In this document: positions 54,805 through 61,064 of the stretch, in pieces
How the letters are laid out: each line of letters opens with the position of its first letter
Position numbering within the stretch: position 1 is the stretch's first letter
From: Microscillaceae bacterium
GTDB lineage: Bacteria > Bacteroidota > Bacteroidia > Cytophagales > Microscillaceae
Length of the DNA: 61,064 nucleotides
Assembly (NCBI GenBank): GCA_025054775.1
Contig: JANWZA010000046.1
Span: 1-61,064 of the forward strand
Reading direction: 5' to 3'
Translations under genes and position numbers: made by a program
Notes under the pieces: generated by a model
What the model saw: only the letters and a program-made list of their open reading frames with translations
What the model was told of the DNA's origin: nothing
Database searches by the model: none

Positions 54805-56190
54805 ATGACCACGGGTGAAAAACTTTTGCATTACTCCATACAAACCCTGACCGAAGAAAACCAATTTTTTAGGGCATTTACTGCCAAACATACATACCTT
54901 GACAAGCAAGTACTAATACGAAGTTTCAAAAACTTTGCCTACGCCCAGGAAAAGCAAGCCTTTATCGCCGAAATACAAAAATTAGCTCAAATTCAGCACC
55001 CTAACATCATTACCCTTTACGATTTGATAGAAACTGACAACGAAATTTATCTCATCTTTGAAACTGCCGAAGGCAAAACCCTCGCTGAGTATATTCAAAA
55101 TGTTACAGGACCTATCCCCGAAGAAAAGGCTAAAACTCTCTTTCTCAAAATTGTAGAGGCATTTCAATTCGCACATAAGTATGGTGTATGGAACGGAGCT
55201 ATTACTCCACAACACATTATCATTACACCACAAGAAGAAGTAAAAATTCTTGATTTAGCTTTGAGTCCTTTTTTCTTACATTTTTTGAGAAATCAAGATA
55301 AAGAAGCTATCGCCTACCTTAGCCCCGAGCAAATCAAAAACCTTCCTACAGACAAACGAAGTGATATCTACGTTTTAGGGCTTATTCTTTTCCAAATGCT
55401 CACAGGAAAAAATATTTACGAGGGACTACCTACTACTGAAATCAAAACTAAAATCATTACCGAGCCTTTACCCGATGCAAGGCAGTTCTATCCAATGATT
55501 AGTGATAACATTCAACAAGTTATTCAAAAAGCTACTGAAAAAGATCCTCAAAAACGATATGCCTCTTGCGACGAGTTGAAAGCCGCTATTCAAGCTATTG
55601 ACCAACAGCCCACTCCAGAACAATCAATACCCGCTCTTTGGAAAAACGAGTATGCTAATGCCCCGTTTGTTAATATTCCTTTATATGCACTCATCACACT
55701 AGTAGCGCTTACTTTGCTTATGCTTTGGCGATTCAATACCTATCAACAAAATTACTCTGAATTGATTAGCAATATCCAAGATACCCTTTCTATCAAAGCT
55801 AAAAGAGACTCCATTTACAAAGCTAAAATACAAAAAAATATTGAGGATAGCCTGCGTATTTTAGACCGCAAGAATCCCAAAGATAGTGCAAAATTATATT
55901 ACCACCGCGTAAAAGCAGGAGAAAATCTACAATTCATTGCTGGTAAATATTTTATGCCCTTAGAAGAGTTGAAAAAAATAAATGACCTGAAAGGCGACGA
56001 AACTCTTAACCCGAGAATTGCCCTCAAAGTATGGATAAAAGCTAAACATATCTATAAAGCAGGTGAAAAAATATCAGATATTGCTTTGAAATATAAAATT
56101 TCGGAATATGCTATACGACGAACTAACGACATTGCCAATGAGGCTGACCTCAAAGATGGCAGAGAGTTGGTTATCCCGTGGATTCGTTAA
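54805..56190 (+). CDS. Pseudokinase with membrane helix and C-terminal LysM-like repeats
   Basis: Residues 1-265 have the Ser/Thr kinase fold (NIITLYDLIETDNEIYLIFE, YLSPEQIKN, SDIYVLGLILFQMLTG), but the catalytic centre is lost: the ATP-binding Lys is Arg39, HRD is Asn-Gly-Ala with Ala132 in place of Asp, and the following Lys and Asn are Thr134 and His137. Asp150 of the DFG site stays (DLA). A membrane helix lies at about 290-310, then a coiled region, and residues 365-461 contain two LysM-like segments (YHRVKAGENLQFIAGKYF; IYKAGEKISDIALKY). So a cytosolic pseudokinase is linked to a cell-wall-binding exterior. It is 26 bases upstream of an active-looking kinase. Confidence 0.82.
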   Translation: MTTGEKLLHYSIQTLTEENQFFRAFTAKHTYLDKQVLIRSFKNFAYAQEKQAFIAEIQKLAQIQHPNIITLYDLIETDNEIYLIFETAEGKTLAEYIQNVTGPIPEEKAKTLFLKIVEAFQFAHKYGVWNGAITPQHIIITPQEEVKILDLALSPFFLHFLRNQDKEAIAYLSPEQIKNLPTDKRSDIYVLGLILFQMLTGKNIYEGLPTTEIKTKIITEPLPDARQFYPMISDNIQQVIQKATEKDPQKRYASCDELKAAIQAIDQQPTPEQSIPALWKNEYANAPFVNIPLYALITLVALTLLMLWRFNTYQQNYSELISNIQDTLSIKAKRDSIYKAKIQKNIEDSLRILDRKNPKDSAKLYYHRVKAGENLQFIAGKYFMPLEELKKINDLKGDETLNPRIALKVWIKAKHIYKAGEKISDIALKYKISEYAIRRTNDIANEADLKDGRELVIPWIR

Positions 56191-56216
56191 AAGCTTTTTT
56201 GTTTTTAATTAAAAAT

Positions 56217-57800
56217 ATGACTACTACCAAAATTCACAACTATCAAATAGCAAGTATCTGTTTTGAAGGTAGTACGGCCTATGTATACGTGGGTATACAC
56301 ACCACACTTGGGCGAAAAGTGATTATTAAAGCCTTCAAACCTGAATATACTCCCCTTGAAGTGCAAGCAAAATTACGAAATTTAGCTCAACAACTTACCT
56401 CCATAAAACATATTTACTTAACAACTCTATATGATTATTTTGAACAAGAAGGGCAATCATTTTTTATTAGTGAGTATGCCCAAGGGCAATCACTTAAAGA
56501 ATATCTCGCCCTTCAAGTTAAACCTATGGACGAGAACAAGGCTATTTTTTTTATGAGTAAAATCTTGGAAGCTATACAATATGCTCACAATCAAGGAATC
56601 ATCCATAAAGATTTACATCCTAATAACATATTCATCACACCTGACGCACAAATTAAAATTACAGATCTAGGATTAGCAAGTATTTTCAAAGAAAAATATA
56701 ATCACTTATACTCTGATAATCAATCAGTTGGCAATATTTGTTATCTTAGTCCAGAGCAAGTAGAAGGAAAATTAAGCACTGAAAAAACAGATATCTACAC
56801 CTTAGGAATTATCCTTTGGGAAATGCTTACGGGTAAATCATTAGCCATGCTTTACGAAAAAGCAGATAAAAATGAAATTTATCAAAAAATCTTACACGAA
56901 AATATACTTGATTTGCCTGAAAGCAAAGCTATTTCCGAACGTTTACAAAAGGTAATTGCGAAAGCTATACAAAAAAATCCTGACCAACGCTACGCAAGCT
57001 GTGAAGCCTTTAAGCAAGATTTACGTACAGGTTTAGACAAGTCTCTCACTCTCAAAAGCACAAAAAAAATCACAGACAAGAAAAAAGAAGTAACTACTAT
57101 CCCCCAGCGGCTTTTGAAATATACTATTTACACCGCCTTAGGAATCTCAATAGGTATCTTTTTAATACAACTATTATCCGTTAACGACACAAAGCAAAAT
57201 AACTTGGCTAATACAGAGCAAAAAAATCTTAAAAAGATACATAAAACTGATAACAATAATGAAACCAAAGTAATTGAAACCGAAGATGAAAAAGAAGAAG
57301 AAGAAAAATCAGCCGAAGAGAAAGCCATAGATAGCTTAAAAAAAGAACAAAATAGCCTAAAACAGGAGCTCAAAGCAATAAAAGAAAATCGTAGGCATGA
57401 GGTCATGAAAGATTTAATTATTGATACTCAACTAGAAGATGAAAAATTAGGTGAGTTGAGTATACTTATTACTCTGAGTAATCTACGCAAAGATGTTACT
57501 TTTAGGAATATTACTTTTCATACAATTTATACTGACCATACAGGTAAAGAGCTAGAAACCGAAAAACGCGAATTAGAAATCCTAAAACCTGAGCAGACAC
57601 ATAGTATAAAAGTAACTAAAACTATCAACGCTAGCAAATTTACTACTAAACTCAAATCAACTGATATTGAAGATAATACCCCTTTACCTATAATTGATAC
57701 AATACAAGCCAAGATAAAACGCATAGAGAATGAAATTGAAAAATTGAAAGAAATTAAAGAGAAAAAACAAAAAGAGAAAGAAAGAGAAAAAAATAAGTAA
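56217..57800 (+). CDS. Ser/Thr protein kinase with membrane helix and C-terminal charged domain
   Basis: An apparently active kinase: ATP-binding Lys38 (KVIIKAF), catalytic Asp132 in HKDLHPNN, and Asp150 of DLG; YLSPEQVEG and TDIYTLGIILWEMLTG follow. The Gly-rich loop is loose (FEGSTAYVY). A membrane helix is at about 305-325, followed by a Glu/Lys-rich coiled coil and a folded exterior part (about 395-490) ending in a long basic/acidic helix. The start is the ATG at 56217; the GTG at 56178 is unlikely. It lies 26 bases after the pseudokinase gene and surely shares its transcript. Confidence 0.87.
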   Translation: MTTTKIHNYQIASICFEGSTAYVYVGIHTTLGRKVIIKAFKPEYTPLEVQAKLRNLAQQLTSIKHIYLTTLYDYFEQEGQSFFISEYAQGQSLKEYLALQVKPMDENKAIFFMSKILEAIQYAHNQGIIHKDLHPNNIFITPDAQIKITDLGLASIFKEKYNHLYSDNQSVGNICYLSPEQVEGKLSTEKTDIYTLGIILWEMLTGKSLAMLYEKADKNEIYQKILHENILDLPESKAISERLQKVIAKAIQKNPDQRYASCEAFKQDLRTGLDKSLTLKSTKKITDKKKEVTTIPQRLLKYTIYTALGISIGIFLIQLLSVNDTKQNNLANTEQKNLKKIHKTDNNNETKVIETEDEKEEEEKSAEEKAIDSLKKEQNSLKQELKAIKENRRHEVMKDLIIDTQLEDEKLGELSILITLSNLRKDVTFRNITFHTIYTDHTGKELETEKRELEILKPEQTHSIKVTKTINASKFTTKLKSTDIEDNTPLPIIDTIQAKIKRIENEIEKLKEIKEKKQKEKEREKNK

Positions 57801-57925
57801 TAAAAAGAGTTGAAAGAATTGTAACTTTCATTACAAAGAATTAGCTGCAATACTTAGTTAAAACTAGGGCTTAAAATTTGACGGTAGTTCACAATATGAG
57901 TCAGTTTCACGAATACTAACTAATA

Positions 57926-58651
57926 CTAACTTTGGCAAAAAACTGTGATTGTATTGATAAACCTTGCTTGCAAAGGCTTGTAAGGAATAGAGCTAAGTGT
58001 TTTTTTTACCCAAAAAACAATATTTCCTTTCCATTTTTGCCAAATATTTTTAGCATAAAAAGTAAATACTTTTTGCTCATAAACGCCCCACTGCTCACGT
58101 AAAATTTGAAAGTTTTCAGTTAAGAGCAAAAATTTGAGCAAACTTGGAGTGTAAAGGTTAATGTGTCCGTAACTTAAAAAGTGGTTTATTTTCTTTTCTA
58201 CGCCATACCGGTAATCGCGAGGTACTTCAATTACTTGGTGTTTGCTCACGCGTTTTATTTCTCTCAAAAGTAGCCGCTCGTGTTCTACGTGTTCTAAAAC
58301 GTGAGTGAGAATTACTAGGTCAAAGAAATGGTCAGGGTAAGGGATATGGTAGCCGTCAAAGAGTTGAGCTTCTTGCAAATGTGGGATATTTTTAGCCTGA
58401 ATTTGTGCTAATCCGCTTTCTGAGATTTCAAGGGCATAGTATTGCTGGGCAAAATTTTGTGAGGCAAGTGCTTGTAAAACACTTCCGTCACCTGCTCCTA
58501 CTTCCAGCACTTTGTACCAAGTAAAGCCTTGGGTAATGCGAATAATATTTTGAGCTTTGCCTTTTGCTCCTAATTTTCGCCAGGCTTCGGTGCTTGGGCT
58601 GTATTGATTTTTGTAAAATACTTGTAGGCTAGGCTGTACGGTGGGTTGCAT
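57926..58651 (-). CDS. Class I SAM-dependent methyltransferase
   Basis: SAM motif LEVGAGDGSVLQAL, acidic loop LEISESGL, and LVILTHVLEHVEH match the Methyltransf_11 type. 241 residues from the ATG at 58651; the longer frame to 58696 overlaps the hotdog gene and is unlikely. The C-terminal half is basic and aromatic. Small-molecule or lipid/glycan methylation is likely, but the acceptor is unknown. It is 20 bases downstream of the thioesterase gene and may be in its operon. Confidence 0.88.
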   Translation of the reverse strand: MQPTVQPSLQVFYKNQYSPSTEAWRKLGAKGKAQNIIRITQGFTWYKVLEVGAGDGSVLQALASQNFAQQYYALEISESGLAQIQAKNIPHLQEAQLFDGYHIPYPDHFFDLVILTHVLEHVEHERLLLREIKRVSKHQVIEVPRDYRYGVEKKINHFLSYGHINLYTPSLLKFLLLTENFQILREQWGVYEQKVFTFYAKNIWQKWKGNIVFWVKKTLSSIPYKPLQARFINTITVFCQS

Positions 58652-58671
58652 AATTTTTTTTAAGAGAAAAA

Positions 58672-59091
58672 CTAGTATAAAATCATTTGAGTACAACGAA
58701 AAAGGGCTAATTTTTTTCCTGTCTCTTTATGCATCACTTCTACGTCCCAAATTTGAGTACTTCTGCCCAAGTGTTCGGATTTGGCAGTGGCAATCAGCGT
58801 ACCTTCGCGGGCTGTAGCTATAAAATTAGATTTGAGTTCTATGGTTGTAAAACTTTTTGCACCTGCAGGCAGACAAGCCACACAAGAGAAACCCGCTAAT
58901 GTATCAGCGAGAGTAATGTACACACCTGCATGTAGATATTGATTAGGAGCGAGATGGTGTTTTTGAATAGCTAACTCTGCTTGAAATTTATTTTCGGCAA
59001 TACTCGTGATATGTACTCCGACAAAAGCAGGAAAAAAATTTTTGCTTGCTTCATTAAAAAAATCAGCATCAAGGTTGGTTTGGGTAATCAT
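58672..59091 (-). CDS. PaaI-type hotdog thioesterase
   Basis: 139 residues with hotdog-fold features: HLAPNQYLHAGVYITLADTLAGFSC (the LHAGV helix segment of PaaI-like enzymes) and KSNFIATAREGTLIATAKSEHLGRSTQIWDVEV. These enzymes hydrolyse acyl- or aryl-CoA thioesters in the cytosol. The first gene of a two-gene unit with the methyltransferase. Substrate unknown. Confidence 0.9.
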   Translation of the reverse strand: MITQTNLDADFFNEASKNFFPAFVGVHITSIAENKFQAELAIQKHHLAPNQYLHAGVYITLADTLAGFSCVACLPAGAKSFTTIELKSNFIATAREGTLIATAKSEHLGRSTQIWDVEVMHKETGKKLALFRCTQMILY

Positions 59092-59455
59092 AAAAAAATG
59101 AAAAAGTGGTAAAAAAAGTTAATTCCCCTGACAAAATTCTAATAGTAAAAATAATAGGGATAATTACGTTGATGTTGAGCTTTATCTAGAGCTAATTTTG
59201 TAAATATAAAAGTCCATACTTAAAGAAAGAGAACTTTCTATATCTATTTTTACAAATTCTAGTAAGCTTTTTTTCATTAAGCCAAAGTCCTATTTTGTAC
59301 ACCAGCCTGATAAGTAATTTACAAAATTGATAATAATTCATTACCCTTACCAAAGGTTTTCTCTTTATATTGAAGAGCCATATATTTTTGATTTTTCACC
59401 GCAAATATATGGCTCTCTTTTCTATTAAAGAAATTTTGTCGAGGGAGTGCGATTT
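59092..59455. other. Intergenic region before the T9SS gene terminator
   Basis: 364 bases between the thioesterase start and the T9SS cargo stop, both on the minus strand. Apart from the 14-bp hairpin at 59374-59416 it is AT-rich with no ORF, RNA or repeat I can identify; the thioesterase promoter is not evident. Confidence 0.45.
59374..59416 (-). terminator. 14-bp perfect hairpin after the T9SS cargo gene
   Basis: AGAGCCATATATTT (59374-59387) pairs with its complement at 59403-59416 around 15 bases. It lies 40 bases past the stop of the minus-strand gene. A T-rich stretch follows only on the plus strand, so it might be a bidirectional 3'-end element. Confidence 0.55.
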
Positions 59456-61064
59456 TTAGTATTTTATCAATTTTTCAGTTTGAAGATTGCCGTTTTGCCA
59501 AATTTGTAAGAAATAAATGCCTTGCGGTAGTTTTTCTAATTGCGTATTGAGTACCTTTGTTGCCTCTTGGGGGGTATCATTCACCTGACAAAGCATTTGC
59601 CCTTGAGCATTAAATAAGGTAAAGTTAGTCGCTTTCTCTTGGTCTAAACCAAAGATTTTCAACTCATTAGCTACAGGGTTAGGATAAATTTGGGCTTTGC
59701 CTATTTCAGCTTGATGGCGTATAAACATAGTTTCGCTGTAGCTATAATGTATGCCGTCGCGGTCTATTTGTTTAAGGCGATAATAAGCCGATTGATTAAA
59801 TTCATTGTCAAGGTATTGGTAATTACGCAACCTATTACTGTTACCTACTCCTTGCACAAAGGCTATGTTTGTAAAGTTAGCTCCGTCGAGGCTTTTTTCT
59901 ATCTCGAAGCCTTGGTTATCTTTCTCGAAAGCGGTTTGCCAAGTGAGTTGGGCTTGCCGTGAATTAAGTGCTTTACCTTGAAACCTTAATAAAGTAATAG
60001 GTAAAGGATGTTGAGAAGAGCCTAAACTCCAATCAGAAAAACTATTCTGCCCACTAGAGGTACATACATCTCCGCCGAAGCAACCTGTATCAGTAGAGGA
60101 GATATCTGACCACGAGCCAGAGCTCCATCGGTAAATTTGCACGAGTTGTGCTGTGGTATAATTATTAGGGTTCTCTTCAGAGGTAGGTCTGCGTAAGCCG
60201 ATGTTCGTATTTGTACCTGATATAGACCCTGACATTTTGTAAACTAAGCGAATACCTTGTCCGTTTCCAGCTGTATAATGGTAACGTCTAATGGTAACGG
60301 TATAGTCTGAGCCTGAGCTACGTCGTAGGAATACCCCTAATCCTGCCATACCACTGCTAGAAGTAGTTACGGTGCGTGTTGTTTCAATGTAGCCACCTTG
60401 TGTTCCTGTATCCGTAGTAGCTGTTGCATCACGAATGATATGACTATTAGTGATATCCTCACTTATAGAACAGGTATTACATAGTTTGATTACTCTACCT
60501 TTAATATTCAAATCTCCACTAGTCATTGTGATTGTACCACCATTTTCAATATTTATATCTTGGTCTCCTAGTGACAACAGGTTAGGACTACCTACATTCA
60601 CGGTGAGGTTTCGTAAAATAGTAGGGTTGTTTGTAAATGTACCATTAGGGATAGTAAAGTTAGAGCTTGCGTTAAAGGTCAAGTCAGTAGTGTTGTTTGT
60701 AGTAAGTGTGCCGTTTGTACGACTAATGGGGGTTGCCCCTGTTAGTGTAACACTTCTTCCTGATATATTGAAAACACCGTTAGTTAGTGTCATACTGCCA
60801 GTACTCAAATTGGCACTTAAGTCTATTGTAGGGGTTGTTCCTGTGTGGTTAATGGTAATGCTTGCTACGGTAGCTGGCAAGTCTGTACCTGTGCTAATAG
60901 AACCAGCAGTATTTCGTGAGAATACAAAATGTGCTCCTGTGCTGTAACTTTTAGTAACCCCAGTATCTACTACATCATTCAAAGAGCGATTAGTTTGAAA
61001 AGTTGCTCCAGAGGCTACGGAAAGTGTTTTCGTATTACTACCAGTTTGTCCTATGGTATTTGTA
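59456..61064 (-). CDS. T9SS-secreted cargo protein with type A sorting domain, 5' end beyond window
   Basis: The frame stays open to the right edge, so the N-terminus is missing; a TTG at 60982 is not a real start. The visible 535 residues begin with repeated Asn/Thr/Gly-rich beta strands (NGTLTTNNTTDLTFNASS, GDLNIKGRVIKLCNTC), include a Fn3-like part (ALNSRQAQLTWQTAFEKDNQGFEIEKSLDG) and end with the conserved type A sorting domain (IYPNPVANELKIFGL, LPQGIYFLQI, EKLIKY). It should be exported through the type IX system and attached to or released from the cell surface. It proves that the organism has T9SS. Function of the repeats is unknown, possibly adhesion. Confidence 0.9.
   Translation of the reverse strand, partial: TNTIGQTGSNTKTLSVASGATFQTNRSLNDVVDTGVTKSYSTGAHFVFSRNTAGSISTGTDLPATVASITINHTGTTPTIDLSANLSTGSMTLTNGVFNISGRSVTLTGATPISRTNGTLTTNNTTDLTFNASSNFTIPNGTFTNNPTILRNLTVNVGSPNLLSLGDQDINIENGGTITMTSGDLNIKGRVIKLCNTCSISEDITNSHIIRDATATTDTGTQGGYIETTRTVTTSSSGMAGLGVFLRRSSGSDYTVTIRRYHYTAGNGQGIRLVYKMSGSISGTNTNIGLRRPTSEENPNNYTTAQLVQIYRWSSGSWSDISSTDTGCFGGDVCTSSGQNSFSDWSLGSSQHPLPITLLRFQGKALNSRQAQLTWQTAFEKDNQGFEIEKSLDGANFTNIAFVQGVGNSNRLRNYQYLDNEFNQSAYYRLKQIDRDGIHYSYSETMFIRHQAEIGKAQIYPNPVANELKIFGLDQEKATNFTLFNAQGQMLCQVNDTPQEATKVLNTQLEKLPQGIYFLQIWQNGNLQTEKLIKY

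Noticed and set aside
57128-57406. 92-codon minus-strand frame rich in Ser, Phe, Leu, Cys
   Set aside because: Antisense shadow of the Glu/Lys-rich coiled coil of the kinase gene.
60450-60947. 165-codon plus-strand frame rich in Val and Leu
   Set aside because: It is the mirror of the repeat-rich, Asn/Thr-rich T9SS cargo gene; low-complexity repeats generate long antisense frames.
1-61064. Insertion sequences, prophage, integrase-att structures, CRISPR arrays
   Set aside because: No transposase, integrase, phage structural gene, or regularly spaced repeat was seen on either strand.

Overview
This 61 kb window is a chromosomal segment of a low-GC (roughly mid-30s percent by eye) Bacteroidota bacterium, most likely from the Cytophagales. 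The evidence is a type IX secretion C-terminal sorting domain, a GldA-type gliding ABC ATPase, KdsA (so a Gram-negative LPS maker), PorV/PorQ-like barrels, several TPR-SpoIIE and HAMP histidine-kinase proteins, and promoters of the Bacteroidota form TTTG-N17-20-TAnnTTTG. No insertion sequence, phage, CRISPR array or rRNA gene was found.

Layout. 1-7.6 kb: a secreted protein cut by the left edge, lipoprotein MsrA, KdsA, a large DNA methyltransferase with a nuclease-like C-terminus, then lipid and hydrolase genes (PlsC-like, patatin, alpha/beta hydrolase). 7.7-11 kb: a compact module of a coiled-coil protein with a longin/roadblock-like C-terminal half, two Rab-like small GTPases and a SpoIIE-fold protein that has lost its metal ligands. 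11.2-20 kb: an intact TPR-SpoIIE phosphatase, a 1219-residue membrane histidine kinase, an AAA ATPase and a small membrane protein. 20-25 kb: a gap that may encode a structured RNA, then pdxA, a small membrane protein, a GT4 glycosyltransferase, a secreted protein and a YicC-type RNase. 25-30 kb: AmtB, an SDR enzyme, an aldo/keto reductase and EF-Ts. 30-34.5 kb: a small surface-polysaccharide group (O-antigen polymerase/ligase, GT2, flippase) and a PAP2 phosphatase with an ABC ATPase. 35.8-41.2 kb: envelope proteins, an RluA-type pseudouridine synthase and a HAMP histidine kinase. 41.3-43.1 kb: an ArsR, rhodanese-thioredoxin, DUF6132-like, thioredoxin operon. 43.3-43.6 kb: a self-contained transcription unit with a tRNA-like RNA. 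43.7-51.1 kb: radical SAM/SPASM protein, ClpX, a second TPR-SpoIIE protein, the N-terminal transketolase half, GldA and a LysE exporter. 51.2-57.8 kb: a TPR-GAF-adenylate cyclase, Cmk, and a pseudokinase-LysM protein next to an apparently active Ser/Thr kinase. 57.9-61 kb: a methyltransferase, a hotdog thioesterase and a T9SS cargo protein that runs off the right edge.

Theme. Signalling genes are unusually dense: two histidine kinases without adjacent response regulators, three SpoIIE-fold proteins (one degenerate), one class III cyclase, two kinase-fold proteins and two small GTPases. Three proteins share a TPR, membrane-helix, coiled-coil chassis with different outputs. The most unusual items are the GTPase/longin-like/pseudophosphatase module, the tRNA-like RNA with an apparent GUC anticodon and a 51-nt variable arm, the methylase-nuclease fusion and the pseudokinase/kinase pair. 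All function calls come from reading motifs; no database search was possible.
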